Positions 47,046 to 62,280 are shown, counted from the first letter of the stretch. The stretch is DNA of 64,000 bases from Ureaplasma canigenitalium ATCC 51252 (GCF_000712165.1 NZ_KL544010.1:287116-351115), one strand, 5' to 3'. Notes: generated by a model not told the origin, from the sequence alone. Made by a program: numbers and translations.

Positions 47046-50000
47046 CTATTTCTTATTTAACTTTCTTTGTTTTTTCTTTTTTATAATGATCGAAATAATC
47101 ACCGCAAGGATGATTAATCCAGCGAAGTTTGAAAGGAGAACGATTCAAATTAAGTTGTAATCGATGTTAAGTCGATATTCAACATGTTCAAGACCAGTCT
47201 CTTGGTTCAATAAACTATCGGTACGGATAATAATTACTTTTGGATTGATTGGTTGATTATCTTTGATAATAATTTGTTTACTTTCACTATCGTATCGTAT
47301 AGTTGCAAGTTCACTCTTTAAATCAAAGTCCTCTTGCAGATTCTTAATAAAGTTTAAATCCTGAATTAATTTAGTATCCTTAAGCAGTAATTCAGGTTTA
47401 TTGTTTGGATCAATAATTGTTAACTGCACATTTTGCAGTGAAACAATTCAATCTTGAAGATAAGATGGATGATAGATTGAACCATCAATTGTCTTAAAGT
47501 CAACAATGATTGAGTCGAGATCTTTGTTATTTAATACAACAAAGAGTGGTTTTTCCCCTTTCTTACCATTCTTGTCCTTAGGGTAAACAACAACATTGTT
47601 ATTTCCATCAATTTCAACAACGACATTATCTGGTTTAAATCGTTCCTTACCGACGGTAATGAATCCATCTTTATCACGTTTATGTTTAGTTTCATCTTGT
47701 AGAATGCTTAGATAAGCCTTCGCTTGATCACCACGTGCTTTAATTACATCTTCAATCCCAAAGAACGGAGTTTCATTCTTAGACATTATGCTTGGAAGAT
47801 TAAAGACTTTCAAGATGAATTGCTTTCCGTCATCATCGACTCCGATGATGACGAAATAGTCCTTAATCTTTTTAATCTTCGTTTCTTTTAGGTTATTCGT
47901 CTTAGTAATACCAATGCTCTTTAGATACTTAACAAGGTCAAGACCAAAACGAAGTGGTTTATTAACAAGGTCAACAATTTCCCCGTGGTTATTACTTAAG
48001 ACTTTATTCATAAAGTAAAAACCATTATAGTTAAGGAAAACATCGCTTGCCTTTCCATTTAGGAAGGGAAGGTAATGGTGGTCATCAATAATAACAATCG
48101 ATCGACCAGCATCGTCCTTAATTATGTTATATTGATTATTAACATATTTATCCTTGTCACCATGGGCATTATGATATGTATTGGTTGTATCAAGGGTTGG
48201 GTTTGAAACAAGGTAATTGCCAATATTTGTTTTATTTATTAATTGCTTGTTGATTTCATTATGTGGAACTTTGATATAAGGACTAAAAGTAAGTTCATTC
48301 TCATTGTAATCAATCGCATCAAAAATGTTATAAAGTTCACTAGCATTAATAACCTTGATTGCATTATTAATTACAACTACCCGGGTGAAACTATTTACAC
48401 TTTCTTCATTAAGTCCTTTAAAGATAATTTGGTCAGTATTTGGTTTGTACTCGACTGTCCAATTCTTATAGCTCTTTACAAGACCATCATCAAGGGTTTT
48501 CTCCTGGTACGGGAGAATAACATTTTGATTTATGAAATCATTTTCAATAATATCTTTCGAAAGATTCTTTTCATCAGGACGACTAAGAATAAGGGGATTT
48601 GCTCGTTTAATCAGGGTGTAAATTTGTTTTGCCTTGACCGCATCATCTAGTTTAATTGAATCTTTTATGACATTAAACTTCGGTATACGCTTAGTTGGTT
48701 CAATCACCAAAATAGCCTTATCGGTTCGCTTATCTTTAAATTCAACAGTACCGTCATCCCGTGCTTCGACAAGAACATCTTCTGGTTTGATTAGAGTACC
48801 ATCAAGATTAATTTCACCAGCATTATTTCTTGGATAACGATCTTGTTTCAGGAGTTCCTTAGTTAAGGTATCATTTAGGTTTCCAGCATTATCAATGACT
48901 TCATCAATGGTTGAAATGTGATAACCAATATCCTTTTCAGAAAGAGCAGGTGGTGCATCGTTAATAATATAGGTGTAGTGATACTTACCTTTTCGACCGG
49001 TGATTGATAGATTTTTATAAGATCCTATTTCAAGTTTTAAATCAACTCCATCAAAGTTAGCATCTTCTTTAATTTCATTATAAATTGGAGCTAGTTCAGG
49101 ATATTTATCAACAAGGATTTGGTTAAATGTTAAACCACCGCTCTTCGTTAGTTCACTAACAAAATTTTTATAACGGATATTATCTTTAATAAATAATTCC
49201 TTAACATCAAGTCGACTGAAAGCGAAGTATTGACTTTGGAAGAAATAATACTCCTTATTAGTTGTATCAATCAATTTAAAGTGTTCACGCCATTCGACTT
49301 CATTCGGTACATACTTAACGATTGAATCGGTATGTGGTACATAACTAATATTATTAGGAACCCCGATGTCTTTACTAACATTAATGCTATATCCATTTAG
49401 GGATTCATTTTGATTAATAAGACCAATCGCTTTAAGGTAAGCTGTTCGAATTAAATCCTTTTGTCACTTACGACGAAGTTCTTTTAACTCTGCTTTTATT
49501 TGAGTCTCTGTCTTCCCTTCTTTATCCTTGACTTCTAGATCACGATATTCCTTCGCTTTTTCAAGGGTAAATTCACGGAAAATTTGATCATCGTCAAAAA
49601 TGGTATATTCATTTTCATTATCAAAAACAGCAAGGACATTATTAATCTTTAAAATATGGTTATTAACAGTATTGTTATCATCGATAATAAGGACACGAGT
49701 ATTTGGATCGTACTTAATCATCGTATTGACATCAGTAAATCAACTAGGGACATCATCCTGGAAGACTTCAATTAGTTTATCCCTTAAATAAGGATTATCC
49801 TTTAAGTTATCCTTTAAAGGAATAAATCGGTCTTGACCTAAGGTAATTAGGAAAATATTATGTGTTAGATCGTAAATTAAATCAAGGTCGTTTTGAATAC
49901 GGTGTTTACTATCGATAGCATCAATAACAGCACGTTTTGGCACTACAAAGGTATCCATTACGATTAATGGATACTGTATATTAGAATCATCTTGTGATGG

Positions 50001-53000
50001 ATCTTTCGGTCTTATTTCAACAGTCTTACCGTCGGGTGAAACTACAAAACGAACTTCATCGGGATTAAAAGTGACTGTTGGTGAAAGATGAACCTTACCG
50101 TTTGCATCACGTTTAAAAAGATTGTCGTTTTGATAATGCTTAAGGATTAAGTCCGGAAGACTATCATTGCTATTATAAATGTCATCCTTAGAAATAAATG
50201 ATGCATCACTATTATTAACCATACTTGGTAAAGTAAAGGTTGTAATGTTACTAATGACATTAGAAGCATCGAGATCATAAACAATTAGGGTGTTATTGTG
50301 ATAAATAAACTTAGTACCATTAAGACTTGTATTATTTGTAAAAACAGCAATAATCTTATTTCTTAGTTCAGGATTGTCAATAACATCATTTACTACTTGA
50401 ATCTCATTTTCCTTAAATAGTTTTGTTTGATTATATAAATTAACAAAATTGTTATATTTGTTAGTAGCATTATTTGTCAAATGAGTTGTATCAACAATAA
50501 CATATAGCGTTTCATTTGTTTCAGGATGGGGGATACCATTATTGTCTTTAATAAAAGTAACACTATCATCATAACTGAAACCATAAATGTTTTTTGAGAC
50601 ATCAACAGGATCGTTTTTTACATTAACATTTAGAAGATTGTTGTATGTACTAAAGACACTTTGACTATTTGGTTTTTTTCGTCCTATGTTCTTTTCTTTT
50701 TGCTGACCAAGACTATTTAAGTATTGCTCAAGCACTTTTTTAACATCGTAATTGTTCTCGTTTAATTTAAGAGCAAACTCATTCTCATCTTCATATAGAT
50801 CATTAAGAGCAATAATCTTAGGAGTATTCTTAATTGTAAGAACACGTGGTTTAATCGATTGGTTATCACGGATAACGATTAAGTTCTTACTTCGATCATA
50901 AATAATCGTTGCAAGCGAAAGATCTCAATTATTAACATGATTACTAATATAGTCATCAAGAATCTTCTTTAGAAGCGGATGGTTTTTAATAGCAGGAGTA
51001 AGCGGGTGTTCAAGAGTGTTGTTAACCGGACCTGTATTGTCAATTAGATCATAAAGTTCCTTCGCTTTTCTTATATCACTAAATCGGTAGTCTTGTGGGC
51101 CATTTTCAATTGCTCCGCCTGGAAGAATATTCTTCTCATTAACATCGTAACTATAGTAAATCTTTGTGCTGTTCTTATCAGGAATAAGTACTTCGTTACC
51201 TGCACCGTCGGTAATAAGGATAGAACCGTCATCCTGTTGTACAACACTCTTAAGTGGTACAACAAGGGTAGCTCCACTATAAACAATTTCTTTATGCTTC
51301 TTATTCGGATCTTTTGGATCAGTTCTTTCAATCTGTGGATAGAATGAAGCATCTTCAAGCGACTGTTTAAACGTTTCGTTAAAATCACCAAAGTTATTTA
51401 GAATAGCACTTTCACTTGGAATTCCCTTTGGATTTGAAATCGCGATAGGAAGGTTATTCATTTGAATAACAAAGTCAACAAGCACTTTTTTACTATCTCT
51501 TGTTATTTCTTTTTTACCGATGATGTAAAGGACATCGTGGTCACCGTTTCGATGCTTATGTAATTTGACATCAGAAATTCCATAGTTATTTACAATTCCT
51601 ATAAGAATTGGTGATGAGACTTCACTAATAGGAGTGTAGTCAACACTGGAAACGGTTTCATAAAGTCGAAGGAACTCTACAATCCCTTGGCTATATGTTT
51701 TCTTTCCGTCAATTGGGGTAATTTCATAATGACTACGGTCAAAAACATAAACAGGCTGATCAGTTCCACCTTCTAGATATTTATAAGTAAGAGCATCTTT
51801 AAATTGTGCTGAAACATCCTCTCCTGGTACATCAAAACGCACATAGTAACTTGAAATATCATCCTTGATATTACTTGACTTATCATTTAGGTTCTTATCA
51901 GAAGTATTTAAAATCTTGTTATCAATGGTTTGTTTCGGACTATTTGAGTCAAGCGACTGACCACCATCTAGTACAAATCCTTCGTGATGGCGATATAAAT
52001 GTTCGGCATCAATTACTTTTGTAACATTTACAAAAACAATTTGGTCCTCGCGGTTGTTCTTACGTGCTCGAAGAATGATTTCGTTCCGATGTTTATTGTA
52101 TTCAATGGTGAAGATCGCTTGACCATCACGGAACGATGCAATGTTTTCAGTATCAACAACACTTTTAATAAAGTCAATGTTAAGAAGATTCTTATTGACT
52201 TTACCATCGAGATCTTTAAAGAGTAGAGTTTTTTGATTGTTTTTAATGTTTTCATCAAAAAGAGGATTCTCTTCAATATTCTTTAAGTAGTTGTAAGTCA
52301 TTAATGGAGTTGCATTAGTGCTACTTCATTCTTTAACTCGGACAACCGGAAGATCTTGTTTAAAGTCAATAACAGTAAGAATCTTATCTCCTTGTTTAAT
52401 CACAACTTGAGTTTTGTTCGATTGGTTCGGATCTTTTACTGTTTCAAAAACAAGACTTGGATCATTTAATTGAATTTCAACCCCGTTAACGACGATGACA
52501 TTTTCATCTTCATTCAATAGTGGTTCTTTATATACCCCACGTTCAGGAGATTCGGTAATGCTATTATTACGATTACGAATTTGTTTGTTTAGTTCTAGAT
52601 TTTCAGCTGCGATCGCTTTTGCTTGCTTAATTAAATTAGTCTTTGTCGCATTGGCTATCTTCTCTTCAATAGTATTACCATTTGCTTTTGAAATATCATC
52701 AGCAATTAATTTATGAGTCTGATCAAGATCAAATATCTGTGGAATAAGGATTTTAACAACCTTAATCTTATTGGTTGTACTATCTGTTCCACGAATAGCA
52801 AGAATGTTGCCATTTGCAAGACCAACATCAAGATTATTCGCATCTTCCTTAAATCCAAGTGTACTTACTATACTATTTAAATCAGCACTACCAATCGTAT
52901 CAACCTTAACATCTTGATAAATATATTGTTTAGTTTGGTTATCAAAAAGCGGACTCGCTTTTTGTTTAAGCAAATTAACCATTCCAACAAGGTTAGTGTA

Positions 53001-56000
53001 CGAAAAATTACGAGCATCGTGTTCAAGATACAATGTTTGATCAACAAAGAAAATTTGATCAAGATCAGTACCTACACCGGTATTAATGGTATAAACATCA
53101 ACATTCTGGATGTTTGAAGATTGGTAAGGAGGTTTTAGGATATAACCATTTAGGTTATGAGAGTCACCACCAAGTGCATTTAATTTTTGAAGGATTAGAC
53201 GTGACTTTTCACTATTTTGACCAACTACTTCACGTCAGTCATAAAGGAGTCTTCCCTGTCCGTAAATCGTATCATAACTCGTAACTTTAATGATGTTACC
53301 ATAAATCACAAGGTAGTCATCTTGAAGTACAAAAATTCTTTGAGTTGCCTTGTCAAAAATAATCTTGGTATTGTCATCTAAATTAAGAAGATCGTTTTTT
53401 ATATCCCTATTGTTACGGTCAGACTGAATAAGACGTTTAAGCAGTTCACTATTCTTAACATCCTTGTAAAGAACAGCACCATCAGTCTTGTTTGCCTTTG
53501 TATAAAGTTGATCAAATTCATATACAATAAGAGCATTGTTATTAACAATTCCCGTTGTCTCAAGGGCATAAACTTTTGGAATTTTCTTTTCCGTTGCAAT
53601 ATGTTTTTGCTTACCGTTATAACGATATATATATCCATCACCTTTATCGTTCGCATCAGCACTTCGACTTATACTTACATTTGTGCCTTCAGCTGGGAAA
53701 TCAGTTCCACCGCTAAGTAGTTCGTTTTGGCCAACACGGACAAGACCTAAGATAGCTTCGTTTAAAATAGCATCTCCATCAAGTCATTTTGACTTTTCAA
53801 CAAAAGTACGAGCAAGTTGAAGAGTTGTAGGAACTTTTGCATTACCTTGCTTTAGGTCTTCAACATGTGGGAAACCTGAAAGAACAACAACATGTTTCGC
53901 ATGGGTTGTTTTGTTTTCACCATAAATAACAATAATGTTATTTTTTGCTTGAGTGTCCTTCTTAATCTTAAATGCTTTTGCCGATGCAATATCGATATTA
54001 CCAAGTGAGAAGTTTGAAATAATATCAGTTAAAAAGTTAGGAGGAGTGACTGATGGGTCACCAAGAGTGACATCAGGTTGGTTTGGATCAACACTGAATT
54101 CCTTGTCTACTTTCTTCGCTCATTCTTCGAAGAAAAACACTTTAGTGACAAGTTGCTGAACATTAACTTTTTCATTTGCAATGTGATAGTTTTCGTCATC
54201 AAGTATGTATAATTGAACCTTATTATTTGGGTCATAAATAATCGTATCGCTGTTTCGATCACCATTTGTTACACGAAGTTTATTTGTAGATGTCCCTTGT
54301 TGCAGAGTATAGAAACCTCATTTAATTTCCTTTTGTTTTCCGTTCTCCATCATCGGATTACTCAACTTATTTGAAAGGAAATCTGTCACTGACTTATCAT
54401 TATCAACAATGTCTTTAATAGTGTAAGCATCCTTCTTTTCAATAACACGCGGAACATTGTAATAAACAAGAGTATGGTTAGTATAAGTATTCTTAAAGAT
54501 AACACGGTCAAGGTCAGGATAATAAGTATACTTAATCGCATCTGTTACATTATTAGTGTTAGTAAAGAAGTTTGACGGAATCCCTTCGTCACTAAAGAAC
54601 AGTAGATGTTGATACTTAGTTGTATCGAAAGTAAGCTCCTTGTCTTTTTCTGCTAGTGGAACAGTTTTAAGAAGATCATAGACAACATGAGCATTCTTTT
54701 CATTAGCATTAAAAGCGATGATATTTTCAGGAACAATATTATCAGGAACAATAATATTTACGAACTTCTTTGTTGAAGCACTTTTTAGAAGAAGAGAATT
54801 ATCAAGATTGAATTCAACAACAAGATCTGAAACCTTCAATTTATATGGAGTTGATTGTTTTGCTTTATCAATAACTTCAATTTCCCCGTTTGTTTGAGTG
54901 TAATTGCTGTTATCCTTAAAGAATTCACTTCACACTTGATCAACACTCTTTGTATTATTGACATTTTTAAAGAGATGATCAAGGGTTGGTAAGTTACCAT
55001 TATGTAGATTTTGACTTTCAATAATGATTGGTAAATTAATACCGACCATCTTTTTCGTATATGCCTTACGAGTACTTGTAGCACTATACTCACTAGTAAA
55101 GATAAGACGTTCTTTGGTGCTATCAAAACGAACATAGGTTGAAGAAGGATCAAGACCTTCTCCGTATTCATTAACAATGTTCGTTAATTCAGTATTGTTT
55201 AAATCTGAAACAAGAATTCCTTTATCATTGTTGCGATTGGCAGCACCCTTAATCCGATTAAGGGTTTGATAAAATTCCTTAATGTTTGAGATTTCACGTT
55301 CAATATCAACCGCATCATCAACATACTCAGTAGTATTTAAAATATAAATCTTTCTCGATTTATTTGTCGTGTCTTCAACAACATAGTTAGTAGGGATTTC
55401 ATCTTTAGAAACCTTCATTGTTCTGGGATATTTATAAAGGTCAAGTTTGTTATCAATTTGTGCTGAATTTCCAAAATTACTTGTTAATTTTGTTTCAATA
55501 GCTTTTGATGCTGATTTTCCCCCGACAATTTCAGTATAGAAATTTTCATCGTTTAAATTTAATTCAGTGTGAGTATTATCTACAACTCGAATAAAGTTAG
55601 TGATGACAAGTGCTTCGATGACATTGTTATTACTGTCAAAACGACGGATAATAATGCGGTCATTGTCACTATGTTCAAGTTCGGTAATATAGTATTCAAT
55701 ACTTACTTTATTTATGTTGCTAATATAATCGTTGATGTTTAACCCTGTTTTGGTAAACATCATAGCGATTTTGGGTAATTGAAGGAAAGCAACAGTCGCT
55801 TCTTTTTGTGGAATTTGGTTTTCAGTTCTCGGTGTTCTTAAGTTATCAGTAGTTTTATCAAGGGTGCTATCTGTTTTTAACTTCTTTAGTTCGTTCTTAA
55901 TATCAAGAGCATCGTAAACCGTTCAAGCACTTGATTCACGACCATAAACAATTTCCGCATGCTTGTAATTAGGAATATATGAAAGGAATTTTGAGTCAAG

Positions 56001-59000
56001 ATCACGACCATCTTCGGTTCTTAGAGTAATTTTCTTTGTTACACGGTCAATACCAACGATAATCTTATTGAATTCAAAGTTTTCACCACGAACTTCAATA
56101 TTTAAATTAGTTTTATTGTTTGTAGGGTCAAGAACATTCTTGACAGCATTCTTCATTCTTAGATCATCGTTACCTGTGTACTTAATAAAGTCGTAAACGG
56201 TTGGATTTTGGATATTACTTTCAAGAATATCTCGTGGTAGTCGGTCGATTAGATAAATTTCATGTTTATTTGTTTGTTTATTGTCAATATAAACAACAAT
56301 TTTATTGTTAGGACGACCATTAACATTACTTGCAACTAGCCTTAGATAAGGATCTTGTTCGTTACCAATTTTACCCTTTAAATCGTCGATGAAGACATTA
56401 ATATCAGATTGATCATTCGCTGGAATGCTACGAACTAAATCACTATATTTAATGATTGTTTTCTGTTTTAAAAGAGCATCAAAAATCACCTTAAACTGAC
56501 GTTTATGGTTCGGAATTAGTTTATCACCCTCAATTGGATTATCCTTATGGTAAACAGTAATGTCCTTCAAAACAAGGGTCTTATCATCACCGTTCCGTTT
56601 TAATACATAGTATTCATCAACCTTTCTGATTTCAACATCATTATCAGGGAAATTAAAAGTGTCAATGTTTTTTCCACCTTGAGTTAGTAAGTAGTTTTGA
56701 ATAATGGTTCTTACATTAAAACTACGTTCAACAACTTCATCAATTTTAAGAAGACTATTTTCACCTTTATCATGGATATAGGTTTCTGATGTAGCAACAA
56801 ATCCGGTATATGCTTTAGCATGGTTCTTAGATGTATCAATTAATCAAAGTATTTGACTATCGTAGTCAACCATTGCTTTGTCATAAGTATAGGTGCGACC
56901 ATTTTCAGTTTCAGTTAACTTAATTTTATTAAAACTGCTAAGAGCTGTATTTGCATCAAAAATCTTATTACCATTCTTCTCTTCAGTTGAAAGTTTTTCT
57001 TGTTCTTTAATCTTAGCAACGATGTTAAATAAAGTATCAATATCTGCTTTAGTATTAAGGTTATAAAGAGTAGAAAATTCTGCAGTATCGACCGTTGGTA
57101 CTGCATTATTACTTGCTACAAAAACATCGACATCTTGGTTATTACTATTTCTTAGTTTAAATAGTCTCACAGAATGGTTCGCATTGTATTCAAGTGTAAT
57201 TGTGGTGTTCGCAATATCTACTCTATGTTCACCAAACGGGATATTACCAGTTTGACCAGCTTGAAGTGGAAATTGAATCCCTTTTGATTCAGCAATAAAT
57301 TTCTTAACAATAAACTGGTTAGGTTCAGGACGAATCTTACCTTTATTATCAACCGCTTCCATCGCTTCATATATTGTTCCTCAACGAACTTGTTCAGACT
57401 GGTCAGAGACAAACAAAGGAAGGTTATTGAAAACATAATAATATTTTTCACCATTGTCTTCACCAACAGCTACAAACTTAAGACCTAATTTAAAGATTTT
57501 CTTTACATCTTTGTATTTACCAGAATCAGATGTTTTTCTATCGTCGAAAAACTTCTTAACAACTTGAACACCTTCATCAGTATCATTAATATCAAGTTGA
57601 TTAGTAAATTCGTTATTGACTAATTTATCTGTAATGAATTTACGGAACTTATCAGATTCATTATTAAACACATTATCAGGTACCTGACTAAAGTGATTGA
57701 ATGTCACAAAGTAAACCGGTTTGTTGTTTGCGACAATAATTGGACGATCACCAACGAACTGTAGTTCAAAATGTTCAGTTCCAGTGCTATCTCGGACATC
57801 AATACCAAGGAACAAATTATTCTTCACTAAAGCTGCTTTATTATTTGTAAATCGGTCAGTTACCGTTCTTCTAAGATTAGTGTCGTTTTCTGGTTTTAGA
57901 AGTTCAAGTTCATATTCACCCGTTGCATTATCCTTAGTTGTAAAGATTTCTTTTTCATCAGCAACACGAGCGATGTTATAAACGACAAGAATCTTTCCAT
58001 CAGCACTATTTTTACCCTTTTCATAGATGACAAAACGAGCATTAGGAAAGTCGACATCAACAGTAGTTTGAGCAGTAATATTAAATGGTTTATTATTATT
58101 TTTAAATTCTTGTGTAAATAGAGCTTCAAGTTGCTTCTTCTTCTCAGTTGTATCATTCCCTGAGAATGCTTTTCAATAACCATAGGTTACTTTATCGCTG
58201 CTCCGATCGGTTGTTTTTGAGTACTCAATACTCGAAAAATCAGGGATACGACTACCATTTTTAGTAAAAATAATGGTACCGAAATTTGCTCCTGCCACAC
58301 CAGTGTAAAGTTGTACATAGTTACGTTTACTATTATCACCAACCAGATATTGAATATTAGTTTCAGCAACAGTGAAACGATTATTTTCGTTCGGCGAAAT
58401 GCGATAGTCAAAGTCGTAAATCTTTGTCCCTTGGTTGAAGATATTAGCACTATTTAGTTTATCCTTTAGAGCTTCAAGATAATTACCATTTTTACTAATG
58501 ATTTCATCATTAGTTGGGAAAGTAAAACTTACTCCTGGATGTTTGTTTTTATCGACAACTTCATCTTCTTCATAAATATTTGGTAAGTCGTAAATCGGAA
58601 GAATGGCATATTGGGTTTTGGTTTCATATTCTCTCGAACCAGCTACAACAAGGTATTGGTAATCATGTTTACCATCCTTACTCTTCTTTGTGACAAAGAA
58701 GACCTTTGTATCAAGAAGAGCACCAGCCGGTTTGTTATGAGCTCCTTGAACACTTCCCATATTGTTGTAATAAAAGTAGTAACTTTCATCGTTCGCACTT
58801 TTTGTAAGACGATCTACAATGGTTGGTGCGATTGTTTTTAGTTCATCTAGTGAAACACCATCCTTATATGTATGTTTATCTCGAACCTTTAAAATTAGTT
58901 GACGGTATTCTTCAAGTGGAGGAGTACCACGGAATAAAGCATTTGCAGTTTTTGGTTGTAGATATTGGATATCATCATAAACTTTAATCTTATTTCGATC

Positions 59001-62000
59001 CTTAGTTAATTGATAAATATCAGTTTCAAAACTACGTTCACCGTTATTTGGACCAGTATCACTCGAAAACTTTTGTAAAGTTTCAGCGGTAGCCGAAGCA
59101 TCAATTGTATATAAACCAAACTCTGTCCGTCTTCCATTATTTTGATTAATAACAAAATTTAAATTCTTATATTTATTGTAATCATTTGTAAAATCACTAT
59201 TAAAGTTATTAACCGCTTGGTCAATAACATATCCAAGGTAATTTGAACCAAGTCTCTTACCTTCTTCTTCAAACATTAATGAAGTATCTGTTACTTTTTG
59301 AAGACCATAAAAAACGACAGATTCCTGCAGGTTTTCATCAATATAAGTAAGAATTCCCTCATTTGGTTCAAAAATGATTCTTCCTTCATTAATCGAACCA
59401 ACATAGTTTCTGATGAAAGTAGGATCAAGTAGTTCTTGCTTGATTTGTTTCACTATTTTACCGTTATTTGGTGTCGTAGTCGAATGATCGTCGGCCTTTA
59501 AAATCTTTTTAATGAACTCAAGAGTTTGAAGGTCATCGACATTCCATTTGATAGCAACACTCGAAGGAAGAAGACCACGTTGGTTTTTAGGTTGTTTCTT
59601 TACATCGATTAATTGAACTTCTTTTTTTTCAACAGTAGATGAACCGTTTTTCACATTCTTAACCAAAGCTATTTGGTTACGATCTTTCTTTAGATCAAAA
59701 TCAAAGTATGTCTTACTATTTTCAGGATAAGTCTTATTTACTGTATTTTCATAGTCATAAACAATTCCATCAATCTCAAGTTTACTGTTATCGTTGTTAT
59801 GACGTTTTGCAATCTCATTTAGAAATTTGTGGATAATATCAGTTGAAGAAGTAACACTTAATGTAGCATCAACAGCTTGTTTTGGTAATTCAGTCTTAAT
59901 TTCCTTTACTACTTCGTCAGTAATAGTATTAATGTTAACTTTATCGTCATAACCATTAAAGACAAGATCAGTTGTAATTACTTTTGGTAAATCATAAATT
60001 AAAAGAATCTTCGATACATCAGTTTCGTTTTCAGTGTTAACAATGATGAATTTATCACCATTCGTACTATCTTCAAATCGAAGGATTCTTGAAGTGTCCT
60101 TGTTGAATGAATCTTTAATTCCAGTAGTGTTTGTTACATAATCATTTAATTGAGCAAGGTCGACATCCTTAACTGGTAGAAAGAATTTAACAACCTTATT
60201 TTGATTTCTTTGAAATGCTTTATTATCAGTAAAAATTTTTCGTCCACGTTCACTGTTGAAACTATGACCATAAAGAATATAAATATCTTCGTTTGTTTTA
60301 GCGAAGTGTATCTTCTTAATTTTCGGATATTTAGTACCGGTTTTTAGTTTATATTCATTTGTGTTAGTATTAGTTACATCAGAAACAGTAATTTGGTCAT
60401 TAGTATCAACATCTGGTATAAAAACAGTTTCAAGATATTTCCCTTTATTCTTAAAAAGGTTCTCCTTCATAATATTGACAGTTTGATTTTCAATCTGGTC
60501 AGGACTTGTCGCATTAGAGTCGAAGTTCTTCGCAAGTTGAGCAAGACTAAACAGGTTGTTTGTCGTATCAATATTTGCTCCATTGGTATTATCTTTAAAA
60601 ACCCCATTTGATCTTGATACTTTAGGTAAATTCTTAAAAACAAACACTTTCTTGTTGTTGATTGTTTCATCAATCACAACGATTTTATTTGCTTTGCTTG
60701 AATAAAAAACACGACTAAAATAAATATTGAAATTCTTTTTAAGAAGGATGTTTTCATTATTCACTGTAAAGATTTTCGATGAAATTATATTATTAAGACT
60801 AACAGCCTTTTCTGAATCATCAGTACCAAATTTACTAATGGTTTTAATCTCATCGATTAAGTCTTCTAGGTCAAGACCATTGTCGGCTTGTAAGGTAGAA
60901 ATTCCTCGTTCTTGTTCAAAATATGAATATCCGGTATTGTTATTTGCAAAGTAGGCCTTTTTACTAGCATGGTCTTCAATAGTTAGATAACCCTCATCGG
61001 AGTTAAGAATAACTTTATCAAGCGGGAATTTATCAACACCGTTTGTTTGAAGACCACCAAAGAAACTATTTTCAGTGATATTATGAAACTTCGCTTTAAT
61101 TGCTTCTTTGTAGTCAAAACTATGTTGTTTTAAATCTTCAAAAGTAGGAAGAAAGTCATAGTTGTGTTTAGTTTGACCATTTACACTGATTTCTTCATCA
61201 TAACGAAGAATGTTCGGAAGACCATTGATGGTATAAACATGAGTTTGGCCTTCAATCTTACCAGAAACAATAAGTCGAAAATCTCCTTCATGTCCAATTC
61301 TTGCAACTCCAATATCAGTTAAAGGAAGTTTTAAGACTGATTTAATTCAGTTCACTACATTTTCTTCAAACACAGATCTTGAATCAAGTCTAAGGAAACT
61401 AGAGTTAAGATTTTTTTCATTAGCTTTTGTAGAAGGAAGGAGACCAAAAAACCGAATTAACTCACCTTTCGTATAACTTAGATTTTCATCTTTTCAAACA
61501 ATAGGAATGTTGTGGTATCCAGTTGTGTCATAGAAAGCATACTCTTCTGAAGTACCATTTTTCTCAAGAACAAAAACTCCTGCTTCATTTCCACTAGTTA
61601 CAACTGTCTTAACTCTTCAACCATCCGCTTCGCTTAGATTGTAAGATGTACCGTTAAGTTGCATCTTAACACCTCTTTTTAGTGCTTTCTGCAAAGCGGT
61701 ATCAACTTGGAAGTTAGATTCAACTAGTTCAGCAAAAGAATAAACATATGGTTGCGGTTCAGCAATATTCTCACCCTTTTTAAAATTAGCAGCACCTGAA
61801 TTGATTTGAATAACTTGTTTGCCGTTATACATACTTGGATAATTCGGTGTTGCATACAAATGGCTTGCGACGGTATTTTTCCCTGTTTTTTCACTATGCT
61901 CCAAACTCTTTGAACCAACAACCCCTCCCGCGATGGCAGCGGATGAAACGAGTGCAATCGAAGATGTGATTGCTGTAATTTTCTTTTTGTTGCTCTTTGA

Positions 62001-62027
62001 GTAGATTTTGCTATTCTTGTTTGACAT
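47046..62027 (-). CDS. Giant repeat surface protein B (4993 residues), C-terminal membrane anchor
   Basis: A 15.0-kb reading frame, TGA as Trp. The N-terminus is basic (MSNKNSKIYSKSNKKK), followed by a hydrophobic signal (ITAITSSIALVSSAAIAGGVVG). The C-terminus has one membrane helix (IVLLSNFAGLIILAVIISIII) and a basic tail (KKKKQRKLNKK). About 25 units of 185-200 residues repeat the strand motif seen in giant A: HVYTINGLPNILRYDE, VFVFKNLPKVS, ILLIYDLPKVIT, YYVFNNLPLFV, IYLIDRLPRDI, LVYYNVPRVIE. A helix and an NG hairpin follow each. Units are diverged rather than identical, so this is an old internal expansion. It is paralogous to giant A and placed 11 nt before it, so the two are surely co-transcribed. 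Translation starts after AAAGGTAG. Together the two form a >10,000-residue surface system; fibre, spacer or coat roles are speculation. Confidence 0.85.
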
Positions 62028-62210
62028 AACTACTACCTTTGTTAATAATTAGTAAGTTGATTATTTGATATATATTAATATATATAGGTTAATAGTTTAT
62101 TTTAGCAAAATAGATAAATATATACCGTTAAATCTACCGCTTTTTGTGCTCTATGAGCAATACTAGTATCCTTTTGATAAATAAATCTTCAATTTATGAT
62201 TAGAACAAGA

Positions 62211-62256
62211 AAAAAATAAGAACAAATTACCAAAAAAGGTTTTGTTCTTATTTTTT
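62211..62256 (-). terminator. Strong terminator after the permease genes
   Basis: A perfect 16-bp stem (62211-62226 with 62241-62256), extended by ACC/GGT around an A6 loop, with T runs on both strands. It follows the permease stop at 62281 and separates the transporter from the giant-gene operon. The remainder of 62028-62280 is AT-rich promoter-like sequence for the giant genes (alternating TATATAT near 62068-62086). Confidence 0.85.
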
Positions 62257-62280
62257 CGTTTATGAAAAATGTTTATGAAT

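Noticed and set aside
31165-62027. Reading the giant genes as a graveyard of dozens of truncated fragments
   Set aside because: All fragments lie in one frame per gene and are separated only by TGA codons; the joins preserve repeat units and TGA is clearly Trp in mnmA, the methylases and the ferredoxin.
31165-62027. Giant proteins as gliding-machinery legs like Gli349/Gli521 of Mycoplasma mobile
   Set aside because: Size and single anchor are similar, but no sequence motif or neighbouring gliding gene (such as the FtsZ-like P42 gene) is recognisable, and the anchor is at the C-terminus.
62060-62100. AT-rich alternating TATATAT stretch as a replication origin
   Set aside because: No DnaA boxes, dnaA or dnaN nearby; better explained as the promoter region of the giant-gene operon.
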